The notes below the pieces were generated by a model. The model was not told where the DNA came from, did no database searches, and saw nothing but the letters and a program-made list of their open reading frames with translations. The position numbers were made by a program, and so were the translations under genes. A stretch of 64,000 nucleotides of DNA from Antedon mediterranea (taxonomy: Eukaryota > Echinodermata > Crinoidea > Comatulida > Antedonidae), in NCBI RefSeq assembly GCF_964355755.1, contig NC_092674.1, positions 21,170,001-21,234,000 of the forward strand, read 5' to 3'. This document shows, piece by piece, positions 22,689 through 35,439 of the stretch. Position 1 is the first letter of the stretch. Every line of letters begins with the position of its first letter.

Positions 22689-23289
22689 TTTTTAACCGAT
22701 TATTCTGTTTAACAGCACGCTAGACCCCAGATGTGCTAGATTTAAAGTACCGTATTTATTGAAAAAACGGCCTGGGCTGTTTATTGTTTAGGTGGTTTTT
22801 AGGTGGACATTTATTGGAAGAAAGTTCTTTATTCATTTGGAGGGGGTATAATCTAATGGAAATAGACGCCGATTATTCCATATGATGTTTCATGGGAGTG
22901 ACATGGTCACCGTTTATTTGAGGGGAATTTATTTAAAGATCGCCGTTTATTCGGTGAGTGAACATTGAGGTCAAATATCAAAAGTGATATTATTCTTCAA
23001 GTGTACAAAAATACATATATGACAAATTTTAGACAAAAATTAATTCTTTTAAGACCAGTGGTTATCGAAGCATTGTCCTGACGCAAAAATTATTATTATT
23101 ATTAGCGAACCCAGGCTTTACAGTAAATACAGGGAGTACTATATAATACGTTCGACTATCCTATGATCATGTATGACAATCTTCAGTTTATACCAGGCTA
23201 TATTTATGTTGTATCTTTTACTTTTGTTTACAATAATGAATAGTAATTCGTCAAACGAATTAAAATATAGTTATTAATTCCTATTATAC
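22689..23289. other. fragment of the CGTATTTATT/AAACGCC element family, no gene
   Basis: Phrases such as ACCGTATTTATTG, ACGCCGATTATTCC and CGCCGTTTATTCGG match the dispersed element described at 25972-27097. No coding sequence. Confidence 0.45.
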
Positions 23290-23805
23290 ACTGTTGCAGA
23301 GTCAGGTTGTTGAATGGTCTGGGTGGTAGTTGTCCGTCCGGGGGTAGTTGTTCTAAAGGGATAGTTGTCTGGGTGGTAGTTGTCCAGGGGTTAGTTGTCC
23401 TACGGAGGTAATTGTCCTAAAAGATTATTTGCCCTCGGAGTATTGTCCAGGTCCAGGAGGTAGTTGTCCTACGGGGAGTATTGTGTCAGAGGTAGTTGTC
23501 CGCGGGTAATTACCCGGGGGGGGGGGGGAAATTGTCCGGGGGGTAATTGTCCGGGGGGGGGTAATTTCCGGGGGGTAATTGTCCCTAGGGGGTAATTGTC
23601 CGGGGGGTTGTTGTCCAGGGGGTAGTTGTCCTAAGGGGGTTGTTGTCCTAAGGGGGTAGTTGTCCGGGGGGTATTTGTCCGGGGGGAATTTGTCCGGGGG
23701 TAGTTGTCCTAAAGGGGTAGTTGTCCCCGGGTAGTGGTCCAGGTGGTGGTTGTCCGGGGGTAGTTTTCCGGGGGGTAAATGTCCAGGGGGTGAATATCCG
23801 GATAC
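23290..23805. repeat. G-rich minisatellite (GGGGGTAGTTGTCC units)
   Basis: About 30 degenerate units, the reverse complement of the array at 21995-22263. G-runs of up to ten bases could form quadruplexes. The Pro/Gly-rich frame at 23648-23842 is a by-product of the repeat. Confidence 0.9.
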
Positions 23806-24090
23806 GAAACATTATATCAATAAAAAATGCGGATGTGGGCAAAACTACCTTTGCCGGTTTACTTGCCGGTCTACTTTGGCTGACAACCCGCAGGACCTAA
23901 AATTATTATGAAGTACCATTTGCATTGACATTAACGAAAAGCCTGTTAGTTTGTCTGTTAGCGCATTACGTCAAAACTATTGAACAAATTTTTACTATAG
24001 ATAGAGCTTATTCAATAAGGTTTACGGGGTTGTTTTTCCTCCACATATATCATTACAATTTTTACAGAGGACTAACATTATAATACTGAC

Positions 24091-24175
24091 CTGTATAAGG
24101 TTCAAGCGTGACAAAATAGCTAATAACTACAAAGGTAGCGATTCCAAGAAGTAGGCATGCTGATATCCTAGCCAT
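24091..24175 (-). pseudogene. sulfotransferase copy B, exon 1 (signal anchor)
   Basis: ATG at 24175, reading MARISACLLLGIATFVVISY then FVTLEPYT, one hydrophobic anchor; donor GTCAGT in phase 1. It matches exon 1 of copy C (MARISAS...). Exons 1 and 2 are open, but the gene is broken in exon 3. Confidence 0.7.
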
Positions 24176-25036
24176 AATACCATGGAATCACACCTGGAAA
24201 TAAAGTATAATTTATTGATAATTGACAATTGATAATCAGGGTAAAAATGTCTTCTTTCAAATTAATATTTTTAAAAAAAGAATCGAAAATGACCTCTGAT
24301 ACAAAATCTTTTCACACCATATAGACCTTGTCTGGTGAGAATACAGTATTGCTTGCATGTGCAAGGGAACATATCGTACTATCTTTCTAACAATCCTTTC
24401 TTGATCATACAACTGTTAAGTTATCCTCTCAAATTGCACATTTCACTTTTCATAGGCCTACATTTTGCTTTTGAATACACATTTTGTGGAATGACCTTTT
24501 TGCACGTTGTTAAATAGGCGGATCTCTAATTGCTGTAACTAATTATATGCAATTATGATTTCAAACAATTCATGTATTATCAAAAAAGGGCGTAATTTGT
24601 TTTGTGTATTTCTTAAGAGAAGATCTAATACATCGAAAACGAAGTTCTTACTGAAATGTAGGCATATAGATGTAAAAAAAAATGACCCAAAAAATTCGAT
24701 GAAGAAAAAAAAAAAATGGAAAAAGAAAAAAAAAGACGGGAAAAAAAAAGAAAATAAATAAGTAAGAAAAAGCAAAGAAAGAAGAAAGAAAGAATAATTA
24801 CAATTAATCTGCTTTTGTTGTATGTAAGAACCTACTAAACTAACACATTTCGATAGGCGTGAAAATAGTACAAGCAAAGTTTTCACCGTCCCAAATGTTT
24901 ATAGTGTCGATATTTCAAAAAATAATCATATTTATTTTCCTTCCACGACTCAAATGTATTGTGTAATACATTTTTATTTAGACCAATTTGACAAAAAAAA
25001 ACCCTTAATTTTAAATTTGTCGTGAACAATGTACTT
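24176..25036. other. no gene; A-rich low-complexity stretch at about 24670-24800
   Basis: AT-rich spacer. The Lys-rich and Phe-rich frames at 24539-24886 come from poly-A/AAAG runs. Confidence 0.4.
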
Positions 25037-27946
25037 TTACTCTAGTACAGTAGCTAGATCAACTTTCGTATGCACTTTGAGGTCCAGAGAATTTGACTTC
25101 TGGAAATTGGTTTAGGGTGGTCAAACAATCATTTTTGGCTTGGTTACACATTTTCAAAATGTGGCGAAAGGTCAAAAGGTCAGGGTGAAAGGTCATAAGA
25201 CCAAACACCAATATGTCCTTAAATCTCAACAACCACTGGTCACAGCGAGGTAATTTTGGTCTTAAATTGATCAGAAGGTATACATTTATATTTAGTCTAA
25301 TGGGACATTTTAGTAAAAAATGACCGGAAATGCCATTTCTGACCTTTGACCCACAACCCAGGGCATGTATGTATGTATCTCCGTAACTACTGGTCGTAAA
25401 CACTTGAATTTGATTTTAAATTGTTCGAAATATATATTTTGTTATTTGTTACACATTTTGAAAAATGTTACAAAAAGGTAAAAAGGTCAGGGTCAAGGGT
25501 TATATGAACAAATAAAAAAAGGTACTTGTATCTCGGCAACCACTGGTCGCAGCAAGTCAATGTTGGTCTCAAAATGTTCAGAAGGCATGTGTTTATATTC
25601 CGTCTAATGGGGCATTTTAGTCAAAAATTATTAGAAATGCCATTTCTGACCTTTGACCCACATACCAGGGCATCTTCATATCTCTGTAAGTACTGGTCGT
25701 AGAAACTTAAATTTGGTATCAAATTGTTCGAAATATACATATTTAAATTCATTTTAATAGAAAATGTTGTTAAAAGATGAACATAAATACTATTACTAAT
25801 GTTTCAAACAAAAACATATACATGTACACAACTTATCCTTAGACAGTAATGTTATGCAATAATGATACTTTAAATTGTTTCAATTTCAAGTACTAGTTAT
25901 TGCTGTCACCGAGGACAATTTGATAGAAACGTTAAGCTCAACAGTTCTTTTCAGAATGCTAGAAGTAACTTGCCATATGTATCCGATTAAACGCCCCGGG
26001 CATTTATTGTTCAAAAGGGTTTTTAGGGGGAAAGGAGGCATCTTTATTTGGGGTATAATATGGTAACATGTATAATCAAATAAATACCACCTAGATGTAA
26101 AAAATACAGCACAATTAATATCAAAAAGTGATAAAATTATGTCAAAATGCTTGGTAAATTGTAGATTATCGTAATTAATGAAATGTGTTGACGTGATACA
26201 ATTATTGTGTAAATGCATGTGGCGGGGCGTTTATCCCACATAATTTTCTGTTGGAGGGAATGGTGGCGTTTATTTGAGGGAGGCTTTATTCAAAGCGGGT
26301 GTTTATTCGAATAAATACTCTAATTTTAATAATTATATTTCGTTTCTCAACTGATAAAAGGTACTTTACATGATTCGCTTTCCTCTTTATGCTTTTTAAC
26401 GAAAGGTTTCTGTCTTTTAGAATAAAGTTGATAGATTCATTTAAATGGATCTTCTCCTCTAGGTGCCAGTATAATGATATAAAACAATGACAGATCATTA
26501 TCCTGACACGATTGCACTCATAATGGATCTTCATTCTATCATCTGTTTGTTTGTGACTATAATTTGACAACAATCATTTGCATATTTTTAAATGCCAATA
26601 AATAGTTTTATTACTATTGTAAAATATGTCCAGCTTTCCTGAAAACACCCTTGTGTACTGTAGTACAGTGTTGTAGTATGATTTTATCAAGATAACTTTT
26701 GATGCTTTTATTGTCAATGCATTCAGTACCTAAAACAATTCAAAGTTTCTAGTGGCATTGATAATAAATCTCCAGAAATATATATTGTTTTATTATCTAC
26801 ACTGGGAACAGACGTGTATAAGTATAAGTTTTGTCGGTGACATTCAAAAATATTATGCAACAATGTTACGGAATAATGACAATGAATTGATCTATTATAG
26901 TTGTCTCTGATACCTTTTATTACATGATTGTACTTGCAACAGGATAGAATGAGGTTTAATCCAGTTATTATTCTTATATTAATTTTTTTTTAATATCTTG
27001 GGTGTATTTATTTGATTATACATGTTACCATTATTACACTCAAACAAAATAAACGCCTGAATAAATAAATGCCCGGGGCTTTTCGGGTAACTACGGTAAG
27101 TTACTTCTAGCATTCTTAACTGTTGAGCTCGACGTTTCTATCAAAATGTTTAAACGTTCTCGGGGGTCAACAATACTTTCTAGCATTATTATAAGCAAAA
27201 GTACAATTATTACAAACAGTAAAGGATTTGTTTTAATTCCTATAATAGAATCATTAAGCATCAATTATTGCATAACATTACTATCTAAGGATAAGTTGGG
27301 TAAGACTAAAGAGATATGTTTTTCGTTAAACATTAGTAATTAATAGTATTTCTGATCATCTTTTATACTTTGACTAAAATGTCCCATTAGATTGAATATG
27401 AATGCATGCCTTTTGAACATTTTGGACCTAAAATTGAATTGCTGCGCGCGACGAGTGGTTGCCGAGATACAAGTATCTATTTGTATTTTTTCATATAACC
27501 CTTGTCCCTGACCCTTTGACTTTTTGTAACATTTTAAAAAATGTAAAACAAATAACAAAATGTTTATTTTGAACAATTTAAGACCACATTCAAGTATCTA
27601 CGACCAGTAGTTACGGAGATACATACATGCCCTGGAGTGTGAGTCAAAGGTCAGAAATGGCATTTCCGGTCATTTTTGACTAAAATGTCTCATTAGACTG
27701 GATATAAATGTATACCTTCTGATCAATTTGAGACCAAAATTACCTCGCTGTGACCAATGCTTGTCAAGGTTTAAGGACCTATTGGCGTTTAGTTCTATAA
27801 CCTTTCACTCTGACCTTTTGACCTTTCGCCACATTTTCAAAATGTGTAACCAAGCCAATAATGATTGTTTGACCATCCTTCACCAATTTCTGAAGTCAAT
27901 TCTCTGGACCTCAAAGTGCATACGAAAGTTGATCTAGCTACTAGAG
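25037..27946. mobile_element. foldback element 1 with a nested 1.1-kb insertion
   Basis: Left arm 25037-25971 and right arm 27098-27946 are inverted copies: terminal TACTCTAG/CTAGAGTA, then AGTTGATCTAGCTAC, and the inner ends AGAAGTAACTT/AAGTTACTTCT. Each arm holds direct repeats of about 314 bp with phrases like CAACCACTGGTC and GGTCAGAAATGGCATTTC. The arms are rich in AGGTCA. There is no transposase. The small frames in both arms are mirror images and not genes. Confidence 0.8.
25972..27097. mobile_element. 1.1-kb element between the arms of foldback 1
   Basis: Begins with AAACGCCCCGGGCATTTATT and ends with ATGCCCGGGGCTTTTCGG, and carries inverted GGTAACATGTATAATCAAAT near 26060 and 27020. 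Related pieces lie at 17390-17720, 20390-20470 and 22750-22960. No coding capacity was recognised. Confidence 0.55.
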
Positions 27947-28540
27947 TATTTACCATCATAATTATAATTTTTAATGAATAATATGTGTTTTTCTTCTTCT
28001 TCTTCTTCGTATTAGGAGCCAACTTCATATGTGAAGACTCTGCTCCTCCAACTCTGTTTTGCTAGCTCTACTGTATTTGGTTGTGTATTATTGTTCTATT
28101 TAGTTATTCTTTTACAGAGAGAAACTGACTCCCTTATTTATTTATAATTATTATTATTAATTATCATTATTATTATTATTATTTTTTTATTTTTTTTATT
28201 TTTTTTCCCTTACTTCTCCTTTCACTTTTCTTTCTCTCTTTTCTTCCCTTTCCCTTATCTCTTTTTTAAAGTTTTACTTATATAAATATATATACATGTT
28301 AGTATGAATATATATAATTATTTGATCTATCCTATCTATTATATAATTGTATTGTATTCAGACACCTTGTAAAGAGTAAAATAGAGTAAACTGTACCCAA
28401 CATTAAACACTATGGAAGTCTACCGTCCGTGCCAACCGCTATCACTTTCCTGGGCCGCTACCTATAATACATTATTCGATGATAATACCATTTTCTAGAA
28501 TCTTTAGAATTGTATTGAATAGAATTAAGAGAGACGTAAC
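27947..28540. repeat. AT-rich microsatellite region
   Basis: Contains TTC repeats near 27990, TTA/ATT repeats near 28140-28200 and pyrimidine-rich runs to about 28270. No gene seen. Confidence 0.5.
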
Positions 28541-28589
28541 GATAGTGGGCGCGCCAAGTGTTAGCATTTATTACGAATTCCGTCTGAGG

Positions 28590-30080
28590 CACTGCAGACT
28601 TACCGTTTTTAAGGTTACATAAAGTTTTAAATACCTCAACCGAGGAAATATGAATGTCTAGTATATTGCTAAAATTGTTATTGAAGTCAACATAATTGTT
28701 AATGTAATTTTCAAAATCAGAATCTGCATGACGGGTACATCTGTTCAGTAAGTTAGAAAAATAGTTCAGCCATTTTTAGGTGAAATATTAGCCTCAGTTC
28801 GTTCCACTGTATTCAATTCATTTCATAGTTTCCAGAAAGCCTTTGGATTATTACCTTCCAAATTTTCAAGTCGGTTAAAAATTATTCCTGAAATCGTTTT
28901 TCTTCTTATCAAGAAACTTAAAGTACTGTTTTCTGACTTCACGGTAAGCATGAACCAACTTAACATTATTTACATTATTGAGTATTTGTTCAGCCAACGC
29001 TTTTAATTGTTGTAAACGAGATTTAGATTAGCTATCAAACCATTTTTTGTTGTTTTTCTTAGATTTAGTTTTACATTGCTGATTGGACCCGATTGTAATT
29101 GGTTTTGCGATAGGCCTACCAGCTGATCTACCTACTAAAATGATATTACTATACCAACGTTTAACAAAATTGTCAACGGTCATTGAAGAAGAAATCTCTG
29201 AATTACAAAGTTGATCAAATAACATTTTCGAATTAGAATGGTTGATAGTTTTATTCCATGCAGATGCGGCATTATCGTATCATGCAAACGTATATGGAAG
29301 ATCATTGAGAGGAATGTCATCACCGATTTTTTTTTGCACGTTTTATAATCTCCCAGGAAATCATACAATAAACATAGGAATGTTATCGATAAAATCAGTG
29401 GAGCATAACATATAATCAATTGTGCTTTTAGTACCCTTATGGTTGTTATAAGACGTGTAATTACCCTGCAGATCACAACTTTTTACCGTTCATAATTCTC
29501 ATATCACTATTTCTACATAAGTTTAGCAGTCATTTACCATAGTCGTCAGGTGGTTTCTTATCGTTTTTAATTAATTAATTAAAAAATGTATCATCATCGT
29601 TACCAACAAAGTCAAAGTTATTGCATGTATGGGCGTTTAGATCCCCAGCAATAATACACTACTTTGGTGAATTTAGCTTTGTCTGACTCAATTGGGTCAA
29701 ATATATTTTCCTAGTACGAGCTGTGTAGGTGGAATTTTTGGGGCTAATATAAGTAAAGCATAAATAAATAATTATCACGATCTGTATTGAAAAACTTATG
29801 ACATACTTATGACCAGATGTATTCAGTATATTTGCATTTAATTTCGGATAGTCTTTATAATAATTATCAAGTTTGATACCTATCGATAAACCCCCAAAGG
29901 GATGCGCGGCTCTTGAGGCCATGGGTCTCAGTTTATGAATAAAGGAAAAGCCATGCATATGAATTTTGTATATATATATATACAATTGGTCTCAATTAAA
30001 CAGAAAATATCAATCTTTTAAAACGGTTATAATATCATTAAAATCAAGTTTACATTCATGGGATCTACCGATTCTACAAT
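28590..30080 (-). pseudogene. LINE remnant: endonuclease domain and linker to reverse transcriptase
   Basis: Minus-strand translation in several frames gives the endonuclease piece IIAGDLNAHTCNNFDF (29630-29655 and on), NYTSYNNHKGTKSTIDYMLC, and then the linker LENLEGNNPKAFWKL near 28840. These are typical blocks of apurinic-like endonucleases of non-LTR retrotransposons. Many stops and frameshifts: dead copy. The reverse transcriptase itself is not present downstream. Confidence 0.7.
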
Positions 30081-30540
30081 GAAGCCAGTCAATGTTCCAC
30101 GAACCAATTAAAAAAATGATTTATACGTAAACATAAATAAAAATTCAAACTATCAAAGAAAATAATGTAGTATATCAATAGATATGTAACAGTAAAGGCT
30201 TAGAGTGGAAAATACTTAGCTATAAATACTTATCTACCGTACGCATCTGTTACCATGGGTGCGTTTGCTATTGTAGGTGGGTTTACGTTTAAACATTATG
30301 TCCAAAACAGGTGGAAATGCATTTCGTAATGTCCCAGTATATTTGATAACAATTTAAATTACGTTTAATTCATTCTTTCAAAACGTAATTATATAGTGTG
30401 TTGATGTGTTCGTCGTCTACGCATCCTTTATTTCTCCGCTTACAAAGGAATGCAAAACAAAATCGCTAGCATATTCTTAATTTAGGTCAACATTATTTAC
30501 AAGACATTTTATCGTACATTTACAATGAAGCCTGTAATCT
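30081..30540. other. no feature seen
   Basis: AT-rich intergenic DNA without recognisable coding or repeat structure. Confidence 0.35.
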
Positions 30541-30999
30541 TACACTAAATGTCGGATTATATTGTCCAGAAACATTTCCTGTTCTGAAATCTTGTAGAAT
30601 TTGTTTACTTAATTGGTGTTGAAATGACAAATTGTAATCACTTTTATTCTTCGCCACTGCTTTGTCATCGAATGCTGATAAGAGTCTTGTTAACGGATTT
30701 CACACGATTATAATTTTTGTATAATTTGACAAAATGTCTTTTTGTTTTGCGGGTGTAAATTGTGACAACTTTGGTACATGTTTCTTCCAGGTAGCACTCA
30801 CATTCATCACGTTTATTTTCAAAACTTCTGTATAGTTCTTATATCCTGAAAGAACCAAAAATAGTTTACACCAACTGTCTGTTCCCGCTTTAGGTGTTTG
30901 ACAATAGACAAGTTTATGCTTTTCATTCACAAGCAAAATTAGAGATGTTTTCATTGCTGCCAGTTGGCATATATAATAATCATTATATATAATGTACAC
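30541..30999 (-). pseudogene. sulfotransferase copy C, partial exon 3
   Basis: Minus strand reads KTSLILLVNEKHKLVYCQTP, then KAGTDSWCKLF and further to KIIIV, where TGA takes the place of the Arg codon of the 3'-phosphate-binding VRNP motif. After the stop the frame continues (NPLTRLLSAF...DFRTGNVSGQYNPTFS) and ends near 30541 without the C-terminal third. Upstream of LAAMKTS it no longer matches copies A and B, so the exon start is also lost. Confidence 0.85.
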
Positions 31000-31100
31000 T
31001 ATTTTAATTAAAATTATGTTTTATTTGTTTAAGGACACTTAAAGACAACAAACACATCAAGTAAATATGAATGTATGTAAAAAATATTTCCAACAAACAA

Positions 31101-31505
31101 TTTTTCTGTGCTGATCTAACAATGGCGTTTTACTACCTCCACCGCCGGTTTATTTACCAGTCTCGGTGTCTGTCTGTTTGTCGACACACTACCCATTCTG
31201 TTCTCAATAGTAACTCAATAAAAAGATAAATGGTTTGTAAACGATCTGTTTTTTTTGTACTGCAGCTGCCAGATGTCTTTATTGTTACGGTGCACAATCA
31301 TCGACAAACAGTAAAATAAAATCATAACTATTTTTCTGTGCTGCTCTAACAATGGCGTTTTACTACCTCCACCGGTTTATTTACCAGTCTCGTTGTTGTC
31401 TGTCTGTCGACACACTACCCATTCTGTTGTCAATAGTAACTCAATAAAAAGATAAATGGTTTGTAAGCGATCAGTTTTTTGTACTGCAGCTGCCAGATGT
31501 CTTTA
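31101..31505. repeat. two-copy tandem duplication, period 230 bp
   Basis: TTTTTCTGTGCTGATCTAAC... starts at 31101 and again at 31331; both copies run to CTGCCAGATGTCTTTA. The second copy overlaps the 3' part of the exon 1 remnant of copy C. Confidence 0.8.
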
Positions 31506-31576
31506 ATCATGATAGAATAGGTAATAACCGCGAATGTAGCGAATCCAAAAACTAAGCTTGCTGATATTCTAGCCAT
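31500..31576 (-). pseudogene. sulfotransferase copy C, exon 1 remnant (signal anchor)
   Basis: ATG at 31576; reads MARISASLVFGFATFAVITY, close to exon 1 of copy B. No donor site is found at the matching position, and exon 2 was not found. Confidence 0.7.
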
Positions 31577-32892
31577 GAGACCCGAACCTACCAATTACAT
31601 CTGAAATAAAGAATAATGACCGTAAGACAATTAAGAATTCATAATATAGAAAGATGAGAGCAAAAGACAAACATATATTCTGGGACTATAAATCTAAAAA
31701 GATCTTTATAAATCAATTTAGGGGGAGTGGAATGTCAGGGCTTGTCAACAACAAGCCAAATATCCTAATTAATCAGAACTAAATAAAATAGATGCAAGAT
31801 CTTGGTGTCTAAATAGCCTACATGTTGACACTTCCGTTTTTGCCTTGTATTGAAATAATAGCTCATATCCTACATGTTTTTGTCTATTATTTGGAGTTCT
31901 GTTTAGACCTTTCAAAATTATATAAAATTTGCTTCAATACGAGGCGAAAAGTGTCAACAAGGTCTAGAGTGGTCAGAAGGGATTAATGACGATATCTGGC
32001 TACGTTGATTGCCTCTAACATTCTACTTTTGAGCGCTTCCTTATTTTCGCAAATAATAATTTCACTATTCGCACAAAGCTTAGTGACTGTGTACCTGTAT
32101 TCTAAGCATAGTTCCATATTGTAATGTAATGTTATAGAGTTATAATCTAAGTTCACCAAATTGCCTCAGAAATGTCCAGTGAAGAATTTGATCAGATTTT
32201 GTCATTTATAATCAAACCTCCCTAAAGAAAAGTTTGTCTGACCTTAAGAACACATCGTGAAACCATTGAATATTGAAACATTTTGGGCACATGTTTGATA
32301 CCATTAATAAACACTCCCAAAAGGTACGGTACCTGGATCTACTTACGACCAATAGTTAAGCTCAGAGATATTGTAACGACATATGCTAATGAACAGAAGC
32401 TCAGACATACCTCTCATACACTTCAAGCAGACACCTTACCGACACTTCTTCAGAAGCACAAACAGGAGGTAATCGTTATTTTGTTGTGTTTAGTCGTGTT
32501 CATAACGTCCGGTTTCTGTCTTGAAATGTGCCAAATTCTACTACTTTACGAGTGTAATTTGAGGTATTGAGTTACTTAGGGCTGCTAATTCCACAAGCCT
32601 CAATACAGTCAAAAATCTTTATATTACAACATCGTTTTAGAAACGTGGGTCACATAGAACTTAGAAGACAGAAACAAACAAAAAACAACTTCCGCCTACA
32701 ATGCATGAGAGAAATTATGTTTACATACAATGATATTAATTATTATAATTTAAGCCACCATGATACAGATCTTTTCATCCCTAAGCCAAAAACCGATTTA
32801 AAGTCTGTTTGATTGTGGAGCAATCACATGAATATTTGAATAATACTTGAATAAATAAGTTGATTGAAATTCAGCCTAGCTATAATGTTATT
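31577..32892. other. no gene recognised; two small open frames at 32283-32812
   Basis: The frames at 32283-32570 and 32567-32812 (95 and 81 codons) are adjacent but match no family I know. The first has a hydrophobic segment near its end. Probably chance. Confidence 0.3.
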
Positions 32893-33690
32893 ATTATTAT
32901 TATTATTATTATTACATTTATTTACCCAGGGTAGCCCAAACAATTAAAAAAATGGTTTCCATTTGGGCCCTGAATTACGTTATTTGAAGGTAACGTAGCT
33001 CCTCTCATTTTGAACACAGTATGGTCTTAATTGTACTTAATGCATTGTATCATACAAAGTGGATTTTAAAACACTTACAGAAGTCTCGGTTCTCAAGTCA
33101 ATATGCAACTTGTTCCATATATTTGTCCCACTTACACAAAACTCGTGAGGTAACTTTCTTTTTTCGCAAAAGGGACCTTCAACTTCATAACTGTTGACTG
33201 CCTTGTTTCAAGAGTTTGAGGTGCCAGATTGTTGAAACATTTAAAAACGAGTATGGCTTTTTTTTAATATGTGACTCTTTCGGAAAACGGGAGCCAGTTC
33301 AAATTTGAAAACATATCAGATGATGGGAAAATCACACTTTAATATTATTCTAACTGCTCTTTTCATGCACATGTTAAGCAAAGTATTGTGGGATAATATG
33401 TACCAACCTCCCCATACTGTACAGCAGTAGTTCAACGATGGCCTAACTAAACTTATACATAGAGTGTGTTTAGACGTACTGCGTTGGGGACACAGCCCTG
33501 TACTCTGCTTAACATACCCAGTTTAGATGAAAGTGTTTTCCTAACATGTGGCGTCCAACTTAATGTCTCATCAATAATTACCCCTAGGCATTTAAAATTC
33601 GCTTCGTTTCTCTTACAATTACAGTTGTATTAGCTTTCTTTTAGCTGTTCTTTATTTGTTTGTTTCCGTGCAAAAATAGAATGTTTGAAT
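32893..33690 (-). pseudogene. LINE remnant: C-terminal reverse transcriptase region and 3' end
   Basis: Minus-strand reading ANFKCLGVIIDETLSWTPHV, then SLVRPSLNYCCTVWG and MKRAVRIIL, the conserved tail after the reverse transcriptase of CR1/L2/Jockey-like elements. Ends with a TAA/ATT microsatellite at 32889-32915. Stops and frameshifts throughout. Confidence 0.7.
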
Positions 33691-33737
33691 TGTATTGGCT
33701 GTAGGCCAAGCATTAACTTATTAGTAGGAGGGTCGTA

Positions 33738-34340
33738 TACAGTGGCGGATCTAGAGGGAGTGCACCCTCAACACGCCCCTATAAATCTGGAGAAGAAAAA
33801 AATTATCCTACTATAAGGAGAAAAAAAAAGCGTAAAAAAGAGTACTTTCACTTTTGATTAAAACAAAACGTTTCAGTGCCGTGCTAATTTAATTTTTATC
33901 AGAGGTCACCTAAGAGTTGCGAAATGAATTTCCTATTTTTTTTTCCCTGAAAAATAAACTTCTCTGGATGTAACATGATATTGATGCGTGTATCATACCC
34001 ATACTAGGGGCACGAACGATTCCTACAAACGACACCGTCAACAACCGCCTGTAGGCCTAGGCCTACCTATTGTTTAGATCGCTGGCAGTCAGCAAGCATA
34101 AATATAAGTATACGTCTAAAATGGAACGCCGTGTTTACCTACAGATCATTATCATAGAGGATATGTAAATAAAAATATAGTACTAACTGTGGTAACTGTG
34201 TACTGTAGTATATATAATAGAAACCGATTTTTTTTCTAGGCCACCCACCCAAATGTATCAATATCAATTATATTTATATACTTAATTTATTTTTTCGGGG
34301 CTTCCCCTAGATGTAAGTTCTCTTTGAACTCAAAACTAAA
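33738..34340. mobile_element. possible hAT-like element fragment
   Basis: CAGTGGCGGATCTAGAGGG at 33741 matches the common left end of hAT (Tip100-type) non-autonomous elements. A matching right end was not found. No transposase. Confidence 0.3.
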
Positions 34341-34824
34341 TACTGAGTGAATAAAAACGGCAACAAAATGTTATATCGTCCTGTAATTGAAAAACGTACG
34401 TGTGTTTATTGGAGGGAAAAAGTATGATGATTTATCATGAATTTTATGTCCGAGAGTACCATTTCCAGCCATCTGGGACGTCATTTAAAGATATATTAAT
34501 AAGAAAATAATTGTTAAAACATTTTTTGTTGAATATTCCATAATAAATAATGTAACATAATAGTTATCCATTTTGACCAAAAATTGAATAAAAAAAAAAT
34601 GTATTTACCTGAAAAAACGTGATTTAAAACAAAAAATTGTCAAATTGGCTGCCAGCCAATGGAATTTTGGTTGAATTTAATCATTTATTTTGTCATTTTA
34701 TAAGTGCAAACAATCAACAACTGGACCATGCATGGTATTGTCGTTCATTGATTGTTTTGTGATGTAATTAATGGTAATTAGTAACCATAAGGTTCGTTTG
34801 CAAACAAATTGCAAAGAAGCTGAT

Positions 34825-35412
34825 TTCAACGGATTTGTGTAGGTATGGGTATACAGATATACCAACAAAATGTAAGGAAGGATGGGGGTGGGGAAATTTG
34901 GGGGACCCATTGACCTCATTTTATAATGCTAAAAGTTGTATCTTCGCAACAAAATATGGTATATGGTTGAGCTTGGTGTCAAAATGTACACAATTATGCC
35001 AGGAATTAAACAAAATTGGACCCTTATGACCATATCTTGACCTTCAAAAATCAGGTCAAAGGTCAATATACTAATTTTTTTTTTGGTTTAACACATACTT
35101 ATAATGTACTATCAACTAAAATGTTACATTATAAAGTGCATGTCAACTGATTTGTGTAGGGGTATGGATATACAGATATACCAAAAACAAGTGAAGAGAA
35201 ATAGGGGATGGGAATATTCTTTTTTTTTTCGTGTTAAGGTCATTGACCTTCTTTAAAAATACTAAAAATTGTATCTTCGCAACAATGTATGATAAAGGTT
35301 GATCTTGGTGTAAAAATGCACAGAGCTATACTAGAAATAACAACAAATAAAATTGGTCCACTATGACTATATCTTCACCGTTGAAAATTAGGTCATAGAT
35401 TAATATACCCAT
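34825..35412. repeat. two-copy repeat of about 317 bp with AGGTCA motifs
   Basis: TTTGTGTAGG...ATGG.TATACAGATATACCAA begins at about 34834 and again at about 35151. Each copy has ATTGACCTYNTTTTA and GTATCTTCGCAACAA. It resembles one arm of the foldback elements; no inverted partner lies nearby. A perfect AGGTCA direct repeat with one spacer base lies at 35053-35065. Confidence 0.65.
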
Positions 35413-35439
35413 TTTTGTGTTATCCACATAAATTAGGAT

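Noticed and set aside
23648-23842. Collagen-like Pro/Gly-rich protein
   Set aside because: It is a frame through a G-rich minisatellite.
24539-24886. Lys-rich and Phe-rich proteins on opposite strands
   Set aside because: Both are by-products of a poly-A/AAAG low-complexity stretch.
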